From: an uncultured Eubacteriales bacterium
GTDB lineage: Bacteria > Bacillota > Clostridia > Oscillospirales > CAG-272
Length of the DNA stretch: 64,000 nucleotides
Assembly: GCA_948467545.1 (NCBI GenBank)
Contig: CAOKER010000001.1
Location: forward strand, 186,001 to 250,000
Direction of reading: 5' to 3'
The notes under the pieces are model-generated. The model saw only the letters and a program-made list of their open reading frames with translations. It did no database searches and was not told the DNA's origin. Within the stretch, counting starts at the first letter, position 1. The number at the start of each line of letters is the position of its first letter. The translations under genes and the position numbers were made by a program. Below, one piece after another: positions 25,145-33,232 of the stretch.

Positions 25145-26344
25145 ATGTTAGCGTCGCTTTCACTTATTTTTCTTACAGGGCTTGCTATGTCTGCCGTCTT
25201 TCGGAGGATGAAGCTGCCGGGTATAATCGGAATGCTGATATCCGGCGTTTTATTGGGGCCGTACGTGCTGAATTTACTTGATTCGTCTGTTTTGTCCGTT
25301 TCTGCTGATTTGCGTCAGATGGCTTTGATTATTATTTTGCTGAAGGCCGGTCTTTCTCTCGATTTAAGCGATCTCAAAAAAGTCGGTCGTCCTTCCGTTA
25401 TGATGTCGTGTTTGCCGGCGTCCTTTGAAATACTGGCTTTTATTTTGTTTGCTCCGCATATTTTAGGTGTGACAAGGATAGAGGCTGCCGTCATGGGAGC
25501 TGTGCTTGGCGCGGTTTCTCCGGCGGTAGTTGTACCGAGGATGGTTAAGCTGATAGAAACCGGGTACGGCACCGACGAGGGAATTCCTCAATTAATCATG
25601 GCGGGGGCTTCCTGCGATGACATTTTTGTTATTGTGTTATTCTCGGCATTTGTAAATATGGCGCAGGGCGGAAGTTTGAATATAATTGACTTTGTAAATA
25701 TCCCGGTGTCTGTTGTACTTGGGGTCGTACTTGGATTTGCTGCGGGATATATTCTCAGCATGTTTTTTGAAACCGCATATGTACATGGACGCTGTATCAG
25801 GAACAGTCTGAAAATTATTGTTATTCTGGGAGCGTCCTTCCTGCTTACGGCTGTCGAAGCATGGGCTGAGGGGATAATATCAATATCGGGACTGCTCGCC
25901 GTAATAGGCATGGCGTGCGTTATCAGAAAAAAAAGTCCCGCGTCTGTTTCAAAGCGTCTTTCGGATAAACTCGGCAAGATCTGGCTCGCGGCAGAGATAA
26001 TTTTATTTGTGTTGGTCGGGGCGTCGGTTGACATTCGATATACTTTTCATGCCGGAATTTCCGCAATTTTGATGATAGTTATCGCGCTTGTATTCAGATC
26101 GCTTGGCGTTGCCGTGTGTTTACTCGGAACGTCTCTTTCGTTGAAGGAACGCGTATTCTGCATGATTGCGTACATTCCGAAGGCAACGGTACAGGCGGCG
26201 ATTGGCTCTGTTCCTTTGGCTATGGGGCTGCCGTGCGGACAGCTTGTGCTTTCCGCGGCTGTTCTTGCAATTATAATTACAGCTCCGATCGGCGCGTTCG
26301 GGATAGACCGTACATATAAAAAATTGCTGAAAAGAGCAGAGTAA
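25145..26344 (+). CDS. cation:proton antiporter family protein (fluoride-riboswitch controlled)
   Basis: 399-residue membrane protein of the monovalent cation:proton antiporter superfamily (PF00999-type), with about twelve helices. Diagnostic segments are LPGIIGMLISGVLLGPYVL, KAGLSLDLSDLKK and GAVLGAVSPAVVVPRM, and the conserved acidic pair is probably in ASCDDIFV. Start taken at ATG 25145 after GGGGGA, downstream of the riboswitch; a GTG at 25049 lies inside the aptamer. Antiporters of this family are among genes known to follow crcB riboswitches, so a role in fluoride tolerance is likely; transported ions are not shown by the sequence. Confidence 0.9.
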   Translation: MLASLSLIFLTGLAMSAVFRRMKLPGIIGMLISGVLLGPYVLNLLDSSVLSVSADLRQMALIIILLKAGLSLDLSDLKKVGRPSVMMSCLPASFEILAFILFAPHILGVTRIEAAVMGAVLGAVSPAVVVPRMVKLIETGYGTDEGIPQLIMAGASCDDIFVIVLFSAFVNMAQGGSLNIIDFVNIPVSVVLGVVLGFAAGYILSMFFETAYVHGRCIRNSLKIIVILGASFLLTAVEAWAEGIISISGLLAVIGMACVIRKKSPASVSKRLSDKLGKIWLAAEIILFVLVGASVDIRYTFHAGISAILMIVIALVFRSLGVAVCLLGTSLSLKERVFCMIAYIPKATVQAAIGSVPLAMGLPCGQLVLSAAVLAIIITAPIGAFGIDRTYKKLLKRAE

Positions 26345-26412
26345 AAATATCTTGCGGGAGATAAGCCGAAAATAAAAATGTTAATTTATGCATTATAAAA
26401 CGTTTTTTCCTC

Positions 26413-26441
26413 TTGCATAACTGCGGTAACAGTGGTATAAT
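26413..26441 (+). promoter_or_regulatory. sigma-A-like promoter of pgsA
   Basis: TTGCAT (26413-26418), 17-bp spacer, TATAAT (26436-26441), 70 bp before the chosen pgsA start. Confidence 0.75.
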
Positions 26442-26510
26442 TTAAAAAATGTATAAGCTTTATCAATGGGTATTCAAAAAAGCGGTAACGGAGAGGACGG
26501 GTTAAGCATT

Positions 26511-27125
26511 ATGAAGGATAAAACGTTTTCAAATCGGATTTCTGGACTGACAAAAAAGGACGTTATAACGATTCCCAATATTCTCAGCATGTTCAGACTT
26601 ATTTTGATACCTCTGATATTTATTTTCTGGTTTAGAGATGAGTATGTTCTAACCTTTATTACGGTTGCGGCTTCTGCTTTTACCGATGTCCTTGACGGAT
26701 TTATTGCAAGGAAATTCAGGATGATAACCGATCTTGGAAAATTTCTTGACCCGTTGGCCGACAAGCTTACTCAGCTTTCCGTACTTATTTGCCTTACAAT
26801 GAAATACAGATGGATAATAGCTGCTGTTATCCTGCTTGCTGTAAAGGAGCTTACAATGCTTGCCGTTGGGACGAGAGTTCTTAAAAAAACCGACAGAATG
26901 CCTTATGCGCGCTGGTACGGAAAGGCGGCGACGGCTGCGCTTGACATTTCGACCGCTCTTGTAATACTCTTTCCCGATATTCCGGAAGCTGCCGCCATGG
27001 TGATTTTCGCGGTATGCGCGGCCTTGATAATTTATTCGCTTGTACGTTATATGATGCTTTACAGGGAAATGATTGCCGAATGTACCGAAAAAGACGGCTC
27101 GGAATCGGAAAAAGAAAGAAATTAG
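26511..27125 (+). CDS. pgsA: CDP-diacylglycerol--glycerol-3-phosphate 3-phosphatidyltransferase
   Basis: 204-residue membrane enzyme making phosphatidylglycerol phosphate from CDP-diacylglycerol and glycerol-3-phosphate. The CDP-alcohol phosphotransferase motif D-x2-DG-x2-AR-x8-G-x3-D-x3-D is complete (DVLDGFIARKFRMITD then LGKFLDPLAD). ITIPNILSMFRL is the usual N-terminal helix. ATG 26511 follows GGAGAGG; an in-frame ATG at 26466 has no binding site. It shares a likely transcript with the HD gene 17 bp downstream. Confidence 0.93.
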   Translation: MKDKTFSNRISGLTKKDVITIPNILSMFRLILIPLIFIFWFRDEYVLTFITVAASAFTDVLDGFIARKFRMITDLGKFLDPLADKLTQLSVLICLTMKYRWIIAAVILLAVKELTMLAVGTRVLKKTDRMPYARWYGKAATAALDISTALVILFPDIPEAAAMVIFAVCAALIIYSLVRYMMLYREMIAECTEKDGSESEKERN

Positions 27126-27142
27126 TTTGGATTTAACTGAAT

Positions 27143-27706
27143 ATGGATGCGAGAAAATTTATAGAAATACTGAATCTGGCAGAACGGTTAAAGGATACGA
27201 AAAGGCATTGCTTTACGTCCGGAGGGCGCAGGGAAAGTGTCGCTGAACATTCATGGAGACTGACGTTTGCAGCGTATCTTGTAAGCGACGAATTCCCTGA
27301 AGCCGACCTTCAAAAATTATTAAAAATGTGCCTGATACATGATTTGGGAGAAGCCTTTACCGGAGATATTCCCGCTTTTGAGAAAACTGATAAGAATGAA
27401 GCGCGCGAGGCGGAGCTGCTCGGCGAGTGGGTGAGAACGCTTCCGGAGCCGTATTCTTTCGAGATGCTGTCCTTGTGTCGAGAAATGTCGGAAAGAAAAA
27501 CTCTTGAGGCTAAGATTTTTAAAGCTCTTGACAATATAGAAGCTCTTATTCAGCATAATGAATCTGACATAAAGACGTGGCTTCCGTTAGAATACGAGCT
27601 TCAGATGGTCTACGGAGATGATAAAGTGTCGTTTTCCGAATACTTAACCGAAGTGAGGGAGCTTGTCCGTTGCGACAGCCGCAATAAAATTGCAAAAACA
27701 AAATAA
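27143..27706 (+). CDS. HD-domain hydrolase, YfbR/5'-nucleotidase-like
   Basis: 187-residue cytoplasmic HD-superfamily metal-dependent phosphohydrolase. H36 (ESVAEHSWR), H66-D67 (CLIHDLGEAFTGD) and a distal Asp (ALDNIEALIQHNE) form the H...HD...D metal site. Closest in form to YfbR-like deoxynucleoside-5'-monophosphatases; the substrate is inferred. The stop codon overlaps the terminator stem. Confidence 0.85.
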   Translation: MDARKFIEILNLAERLKDTKRHCFTSGGRRESVAEHSWRLTFAAYLVSDEFPEADLQKLLKMCLIHDLGEAFTGDIPAFEKTDKNEAREAELLGEWVRTLPEPYSFEMLSLCREMSERKTLEAKIFKALDNIEALIQHNESDIKTWLPLEYELQMVYGDDKVSFSEYLTEVRELVRCDSRNKIAKTK

Positions 27707-27782
27707 AATCCTGCAGATCTGATATACACCTGAGATAGTAAAGTTATTCAGAGTATATTCGGAGAAATCTGCAGGATTTTTC
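27705..27782. terminator. terminator of the pgsA-HD transcript
   Basis: A 14-bp perfect stem (AAAATCCTGCAGAT / ATCTGCAGGATTTT) with a ~48-base loop and T5. Symmetrical, so it can act both ways. Confidence 0.75.
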
Positions 27783-27803
27783 CGTCAAATGGAATTCAGT
27801 AAA

Positions 27804-27952
27804 GTATTTCAACAAGTAATTTGGCAAATGGTTTAGCAAATGGCTTAACAAGTGGCTTAATAAGTGGTTTAACAAGTGGTTTAGCAAGTGATTCGGCAAG
27901 GTAATTCAACAAGTTAATTCAGCAGGTAATTCAATAATTAATTCAGTCAAGG
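27804..27952. repeat. degenerate 12-bp tandem repeat, about twelve units
   Basis: Head-to-tail units near TGGTTTAACAAG (variants TGGCTTAATAAG, TGATTCGGCAAG, TTAATTCAGCAG), mostly 12 bp with a few 13-bp spacings toward the right. It fills most of the 383-bp gap between the HD gene and ylmC; the rest of the gap shows no gene. Confidence 0.85.
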
Positions 27953-28089
27953 ACACTTCCGGTCATGGAGCTCGGCAAGTGCAGCATATAAGCTCGTTCA
28001 GCGGGAGTTCGCACTCCCACTGAATTATGATTGCCGCCGCTTATAGAGACGGAAGACGTCCTTGCTTAAAGTTATATCTGTATGAAAAT

Positions 28090-28392
28090 TTATTCAAACA
28101 GACATTTCCACCACGGTTTTTGATTTTTTGGTCTGTCGCATCGGCATTCCGAGCGTGGCGGCAGGCTTACCAGAATTGTATCGTCTCCGATTTTTTCAAT
28201 CTTTTCCCAAGGGATTACAATAAGCGAACCGCGGGGGGATGAAAACAATTTACATTCTCCCGGAACGCTTATAGAGACGATTTTTCCGGTACAGGTATCT
28301 ACCGCCACGTCACAGATATAACCGAGACGGCTGCCGTCGCATATGTTGATTACTTCCTTGTCCTGAAGAGCTCCGACACAGCATCCGTTCAA
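28090..28392 (-). CDS. YlmC/YmxH-family sporulation-associated PRC-barrel protein
   Basis: About 100 residues. Family features are LQDKEVINICDGSRLGYICDV (PRC-barrel-like start), DTCTGKIVSISVPG and LIVIPWEKIEKIGDDTILV. Function unknown, but YlmC/YmxH genes are regularly tied to sporulation loci. The TTG at 28392 is preceded by GGAGGT at nine bases; an in-frame ATG at 28416 lies before that site. C-terminal CRCDRPKNQKPWWKC is an unusual Cys/Trp tail. Co-directional with and 50 bp after spoIVA, so probably in the same sigma-E transcript. Confidence 0.85.
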   Translation of the reverse strand: MNGCCVGALQDKEVINICDGSRLGYICDVAVDTCTGKIVSISVPGECKLFSSPRGSLIVIPWEKIEKIGDDTILVSLPPRSECRCDRPKNQKPWWKCLFE

Positions 28393-28442
28393 AATAACGC
28401 TACCTCCATACCGCATAGGCGTTAAATATTAAAGCTTAAGAA

Positions 28443-29921
28443 TCAGAGAATAATGCAGATCATTCCTCCGCTGCCCTCGTTTATCAGGCGGCTGAGTGTT
28501 TCGGAGAACTTCGCGCGCGATTCCTCAGGCATATGTGAAAGCTTTGTGTGAAGCCCTTCTGTTACAAGCTCGTAAAGCGTTTTCCCGAACATGTTTGATT
28601 CCCAGATGCTGTGAGGATCTTCTTCAAATTCATTGAGCAGGAATTTAACAAGATCTTCGGATTGCTGTTCGCTGCCGACGACAGGATTTATCTCTGTCTG
28701 AATGTCGGCTCTCATCATGTGAATCGACGGTGCGCTTGCCCGCAGCCGTACTCCGTATCCTCCCGGCCTTTCTATGATTTCAGGCTCTTCGAGACGGAGA
28801 TCGTCGATATCCGGCGTTACAATTCCGTAGCCTGTTTCAGCAACATCGTCAAGTGCCGCAGCAACCTTGTCGTATCGGTGCTTTACGGATGCGAGAGATC
28901 GAAGCGTCGATATAAGATCCTCGTCTCCGCCGATTTCAAGTCCGGTGAGCTCACTGATTATTTTGTAGTACAGCCCGTCGGCAAGATTAAGCGTAACCGC
29001 CGCGCTTCCCGTACCGAGATCTATGCTTTTCAGTTCGGCCGACTTTATAGTTTCTCCTGAGCGGAGCTCATCAAAAACATTTCTTACATCTCCTGCTTTA
29101 TGTATGTTTCCTGCGCATTCGAGAACAGAGTTTCTCAGAGATGTATTAAGCCAGTGATCCGATTCGAGTGCAAGCGTCCATTCCGGAAGTTCTATTCCGA
29201 TTTCGGATACCGGAAATTCAAGAAGTATAAGCTCTAAAATATGTCTGATGTCCTCGGCGTTCAGTTCAAGACAGTTTACCAGAGCAACCGGGGCGCTGTA
29301 GCTTTCCTCAAGCTCATATGCAAGCTTTACCGTTTCTTCGTTTTCCGGATCTTTTGCATTGAGTATAATTGCAAAAGGCTTTTTCAAAGCCTTAAGCTCG
29401 TTTACGACACGGCGCTCGGTATCGGCGTATGAGCTGCGCGGTATATCTCCTATAGAGCCGTCTGTCGTGACAAGAATTCCAATAGTGGAATGGTCATCGA
29501 TAACCTTCTTTGTTCCGAATTCGGCCGCTTGTTCAAAGGGCATCGGAGACTGAGACCACGGTGTCATTACCATTCTCGGACTTCCGTTTTCAATGTAGCC
29601 CAGCGAATCCGGTACTATATACCCCACACAGTCGATCATTCTTACACGCATATGCGCATTGTCGCCGAGCGTAACTCCTACAGCCTCATCCGGAATGAAT
29701 TTGGGTTCGGTCGTCATCACGGTTCTGCCGGCTGCGCTCTGCGGCATTTCGTCTTTTGCTCTTTCGCGGTCAAATTCACTTTCTATATTTGGGATTACAA
29801 GCGATTCCATGAATCGCTTAATAAAGGTAGACTTTCCGGTGCGGACCGGACCGACTACGCCTATATATATGTCCCCTCCGGTGCGTTCCGCTATATCTTT
29901 ATAAATGGAATATTCGGTCAT
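28443..29921 (-). CDS. spoIVA: stage IV sporulation protein A
   Basis: 492-residue SpoIVA, the mother-cell ATPase that polymerises on the forespore surface as the basement layer of the coat. Walker A is GPVRTGKS at 24-31, in a GTPase-like fold. The family's long N-terminal P-loop domain and C-terminal region (ending GSGGMICIIL) are intact at normal length. GGAGGT precedes the ATG. A consensus sigma-E promoter lies 51-80 bp upstream. Confidence 0.97.
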   Translation of the reverse strand: MTEYSIYKDIAERTGGDIYIGVVGPVRTGKSTFIKRFMESLVIPNIESEFDRERAKDEMPQSAAGRTVMTTEPKFIPDEAVGVTLGDNAHMRVRMIDCVGYIVPDSLGYIENGSPRMVMTPWSQSPMPFEQAAEFGTKKVIDDHSTIGILVTTDGSIGDIPRSSYADTERRVVNELKALKKPFAIILNAKDPENEETVKLAYELEESYSAPVALVNCLELNAEDIRHILELILLEFPVSEIGIELPEWTLALESDHWLNTSLRNSVLECAGNIHKAGDVRNVFDELRSGETIKSAELKSIDLGTGSAAVTLNLADGLYYKIISELTGLEIGGDEDLISTLRSLASVKHRYDKVAAALDDVAETGYGIVTPDIDDLRLEEPEIIERPGGYGVRLRASAPSIHMMRADIQTEINPVVGSEQQSEDLVKFLLNEFEEDPHSIWESNMFGKTLYELVTEGLHTKLSHMPEESRAKFSETLSRLINEGSGGMICIIL

Positions 29922-29971
29922 TTCCTTACCTCCGACAAATCGTGATTGGAAAGTACAATCGGTTTTGATTA

Positions 29972-30001
29972 AATGTATGCCTGACCGTTTAATAATATGC
30001 C
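29972..30001 (-). promoter_or_regulatory. sigma-E promoter of spoIVA
   Basis: Minus strand GGCATATT (30001-29994), a 14-bp spacer, CATACATT (29979-29972). This matches the sigma-E consensus (KMATATT, N14, CATACAHT) at every defined position. Confidence 0.9.
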
Positions 30002-30089
30002 ATTACCTAAAGGAAAATGATAGAAATATAGAGATTTATTGATAAATTATCGGCTTGCGTGATTAAAAGCTTTATTTATATCGGTAAGT

Positions 30090-30890
30090 TTAAAGTGTCC
30101 TGCCCGAAAAAAAAGTACCCGCCTTTCCGCCCTTGATAATATCGTACAATACGTCAGGCGATTTTCCGTTTGTAATAAATGTGTCTATTCCCCGTGACGT
30201 GGCTAATTCAGCCGCGCGGAGCTTTGTTTTCATACCTCCCGTTCCGCGTCTTGAACCGGCGCCGCCCGCAAGGGAATATATTTTTTCGTCAATTCTGTCT
30301 ATTTGGTTAATCAGCCTTGCATTTGAATTCAGTCTGGGATCTTGATCGTACAAACCGTTTATATCCGACAATATGATCAGCCGTTTCGCTCTGCACAGAA
30401 CGGCCACAGCCGCGGAAAGCATATCGTTGTCCCCGAATAGCCTGTCTTCGGATTCTATTTCGGTATAGCTTACAGAGTCGTTTTCGTTGACAATAGGGAT
30501 AACGCCCATATCGAGCAGAGTGTCGAAAGTATTTATCAAGTTTTCTTTCTTTTCTTTCTGTTCAATATCTTCCGCGTTAAGAAGAATTTGAGCAATGGTT
30601 TTATCGTAATCGCCGAAAAATTTGTCATATAGAGACATTATGCCGCATTGCCCTACCGCGGCGGCAGCCTGCTTGGTCCGCATGGCTGACGGATGTTTTT
30701 TCATACGCAGTTTATTTGTGCCGATAGCAATCGCACCGGAAGATACTAAAATCAATTCATAATCCATGTTATGAATGTCGGACAGAACGCATGCGATGCG
30801 GTCAAATGAACGCAGATTGCTTTTGCCCGTTTCGTTTGTAAGAGTGGAGGTTCCGACTTTTATTACAAGTCTGTTTTGATAAAGTCCCAT
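30090..30890 (-). CDS. proB: glutamate 5-kinase without PUA domain
   Basis: 266-residue amino-acid kinase that phosphorylates glutamate in the first step of proline synthesis. LVIKVGTSTLTN and LVSSGAIAIGTNKL are the ATP/substrate loops, and GTGGMKTKLRAAELA is the family C-terminal signature. The ~100-residue C-terminal PUA domain of E. coli ProB is absent; short forms are known. No proA is in the window. The gene starts 27 bp after ybaK on the same strand, so the two are likely co-transcribed. Confidence 0.93.
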   Translation of the reverse strand: MGLYQNRLVIKVGTSTLTNETGKSNLRSFDRIACVLSDIHNMDYELILVSSGAIAIGTNKLRMKKHPSAMRTKQAAAAVGQCGIMSLYDKFFGDYDKTIAQILLNAEDIEQKEKKENLINTFDTLLDMGVIPIVNENDSVSYTEIESEDRLFGDNDMLSAAVAVLCRAKRLIILSDINGLYDQDPRLNSNARLINQIDRIDEKIYSLAGGAGSRRGTGGMKTKLRAAELATSRGIDTFITNGKSPDVLYDIIKGGKAGTFFSGRTL

Positions 30891-30917
30891 AGTTAAGGTA
30901 ATACCTTTCTTTCGGAT

Positions 30918-31457
30918 TTATATTTCGATAATTTCGGCGGTATGTTGTGTAAACGGCAATAGTTTTTTACGAATATCGTCTGTATGTAATTTCATATATC
31001 CGGTTGTGGTACCGTCGCTGCAGCCGTACCATTCTTCCGATACGACGTCTTTGTCAAAAATAATCCGCACCTTGTTTTCCTTGTCACACAGACTGCTGAA
31101 AACTGTCGCCGCCCCTATTTTCGTGCCGAGCATGCTTTCCATTTTTTCGGCGGGAGCAAATGAGACGCGGGAAATATTCAAAGTGCTGCTGAAATCCTTG
31201 GAACAGAACTGCCTGCGGCCGGGGGTAATAAACAAATAGTGAGCTGTCTGCTGACGATTACACAGAAAAAGTGTTTTTACCATATTCATATTTAATTTTT
31301 CGTTAATCACTGAGCAATCGTCCATAGTAATAGCCTCATCTGTTTCCACACGAAGAAATGGAATTTGCAGCTTTTCTAACGCCGCGTACACCGTCTTCTG
31401 AAGCGGCGTCCGGAAATTTGCTGGCGGTTTGGTTTTAATTTCGCTGATATAAAACAT
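30918..31457 (-). CDS. YbaK/ProX-like aminoacyl-tRNA deacylase
   Basis: 179-residue YbaK-fold protein, the trans-editing family that hydrolyses mischarged tRNAPro. Conserved pieces are MNMVKTLFLCNRQ (the Lys of the family's active site), LGTKIGAATVFSSLCD and SEEWYGCSDGTTTGYMKL; the last, WYGCSDGTTTGYMKL, is typical of the ProX branch that removes alanine from tRNAPro. The ProRS of this genome (12183-13631) lacks the INS editing domain, so this protein may be the editor (inference). AGGAG precedes the ATG. Divergent from the LysR gene. Confidence 0.88.
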   Translation of the reverse strand: MFYISEIKTKPPANFRTPLQKTVYAALEKLQIPFLRVETDEAITMDDCSVINEKLNMNMVKTLFLCNRQQTAHYLFITPGRRQFCSKDFSSTLNISRVSFAPAEKMESMLGTKIGAATVFSSLCDKENKVRIIFDKDVVSEEWYGCSDGTTTGYMKLHTDDIRKKLLPFTQHTAEIIEI

Positions 31458-31580
31458 TTTTTGTCACACTCCTGCTTGACTTTTTTTATATTTTAGTTTA
31501 CCATATATTTTGAAATTACAAAAGCGAATATTTTTCATAAACAAAATGACAAAATCAGATAATTGAAATAAGGTGAGAAG

Positions 31581-32447
31581 ATGGATATGAATATTCAGAA
31601 ATATATGGCGTTTGTAAAAACTGTGGAGTATGGCAGCTTTACAAAGGCAGCTGAAATACTTCATTATTCTCAGTCCGGAATCAGCCGTATGATTAACGAC
31701 TTGGAGAAAGAGTGGAATATCATTTTGCTTGAGAGAGGAAAATCCGGAGTAAAGCTGACAAGTGACGGAACGGTGCTTCTTCCTCACGCAAGGAGTGTCT
31801 GTACGGAATATGAAAAGCTGCAGATGGAGGTTGACGGACTGAACGGGCTGCAATCGGGACTTATCCGTATAGGAACGTTTTCCAGCGTGGCGACGCACTG
31901 GCTTCCTAACATTATCAGAGAATTTCAAAAGGCATATCCCAATATTGATTATGAGCTGCTGCTCGGAGATTACACGGAAATAGAAGAGTGGATATTAAAC
32001 GGACGTGTTGACTGCGGGTTTCTGCGTTTGCCTGCCAATTCCGAGTTTGAAACAATTTTTTTGGAACAGGACAGACTTCTTGCAATTCTGCCTGAAAACC
32101 ATTCACTGGCGCAGCTTGAAAAAATTCCTGCGGCTGCGCTGTGTGACGAACCTTTTATGCTCTTGGAGAAAGGTGCAAAAGCGGAAATCGCCGAAATATT
32201 TGAACGCCGCGGCTTAATTCCTAATGTACATTTTACAACATGGGACGATTACGCCGTCATGTCAATGGTTGAGAGCGGTCTCGGAGTCAGCATACTGCCG
32301 GAATTAATCTTGAAGCGTACACCGTACCGTATTGTTGCCAGAGAACTTGATATTCCCGCGTACCGTAAAATCGGTATTGCCGTGAGAAACAAAAAAACCG
32401 CTTCACTGGCGGTAAAGCAGTTTTTAAATTATCTTCAATACAGGTAG
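31581..32447 (+). CDS. LysR-family transcriptional regulator
   Basis: 288 residues. Winged helix-turn-helix at ~5-62 (MAFVKTVEYGSFTKAAEILHY, SQSGISRMINDLEKEW), then a two-lobed effector domain (~90-285, LIRIGTFSSVATHWLP, VESGLGVSILPELIL). AAGGTGAG precedes the ATG. It diverges from ybaK-proB across 123 bp, the classic layout for a LysR protein controlling its neighbour, so those genes are candidate targets. Effector unknown. Confidence 0.93.
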   Translation: MDMNIQKYMAFVKTVEYGSFTKAAEILHYSQSGISRMINDLEKEWNIILLERGKSGVKLTSDGTVLLPHARSVCTEYEKLQMEVDGLNGLQSGLIRIGTFSSVATHWLPNIIREFQKAYPNIDYELLLGDYTEIEEWILNGRVDCGFLRLPANSEFETIFLEQDRLLAILPENHSLAQLEKIPAAALCDEPFMLLEKGAKAEIAEIFERRGLIPNVHFTTWDDYAVMSMVESGLGVSILPELILKRTPYRIVARELDIPAYRKIGIAVRNKKTASLAVKQFLNYLQYR

Positions 32448-32535
32448 TTTGTCGTAAAGCGAGCCGTGCTTTTAATCAGAGCATAATTTTTTGTTTACCC
32501 GAAAGACAAATACATCTTGTAAAGCCTGCTATGTC

Positions 32536-33039
32536 CTATAAGCTTTTGCAAGTATTTGTTCTGTCATCGGTGATTATATGTTCAATTCCGCAATGCTCTG
32601 TACCGAGATATTCTTTTATAAAACCTGGAAAAGCTTTATATTTATCTAAGTCTTTTATTGGTATCCAGTGCATTTCTTCTTTTGTCCCGTATGATGTATA
32701 ACTGTTACTATGAAGCTCCTGTGTTCCTCTTGGTTTCATCAGAAAATAAAAACAAATCTCATGGCAGTTTAGCCCTTTTCGTATCCCGCTGCTTTCGTTA
32801 AAAAAGTTTTCATGAATAACAGCCAAGTGATCTATTTCATAGTGTACGCCTGTTTCTTCAAAAACCTCCCTAAGTACGGCGTCTTTAGCTGTTTCTCCCA
32901 TACGAACGCCTCCGCCGACGGAATACAGATAATTTTCATTTTTATTACCGACAAAAAGAACGCATTCATTTTCTATGATAATTGCTCCCGCACGATACCT
33001 AAACCAATTGTTTTCTTTTGTAAATCCGCAATCATACAT
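32536..33039 (-). CDS. NUDIX hydrolase
   Basis: 167-residue NUDIX-fold hydrolase of a nucleoside-diphosphate-linked substrate. The Nudix box G-x5-E-x7-REVxEExGV is complete (GGVRMGETAKDAVLREVFEETGV). AAGGAG precedes the ATG. Substrate cannot be told. It stands alone between the LysR gene and polA. Confidence 0.9.
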   Translation of the reverse strand: MYDCGFTKENNWFRYRAGAIIIENECVLFVGNKNENYLYSVGGGVRMGETAKDAVLREVFEETGVHYEIDHLAVIHENFFNESSGIRKGLNCHEICFYFLMKPRGTQELHSNSYTSYGTKEEMHWIPIKDLDKYKAFPGFIKEYLGTEHCGIEHIITDDRTNTCKSL

Positions 33040-33232
33040 ATACTGTTCTCCTTTTCATGAGTTTCTTCATCAATTTCGGTACAATTAAATTTAGAACGGG
33101 CAAAAGCTATCCGACGATGGTACGCCGCGTACAGGATTTTGTCTTTGCCGAATTAAGTTAAGATGCCCCATGCTTTTAGAACTGTACGCTTGTGACAGCT
33201 CATGGAACGGCAAGGGACATTTTGATTTTTTG

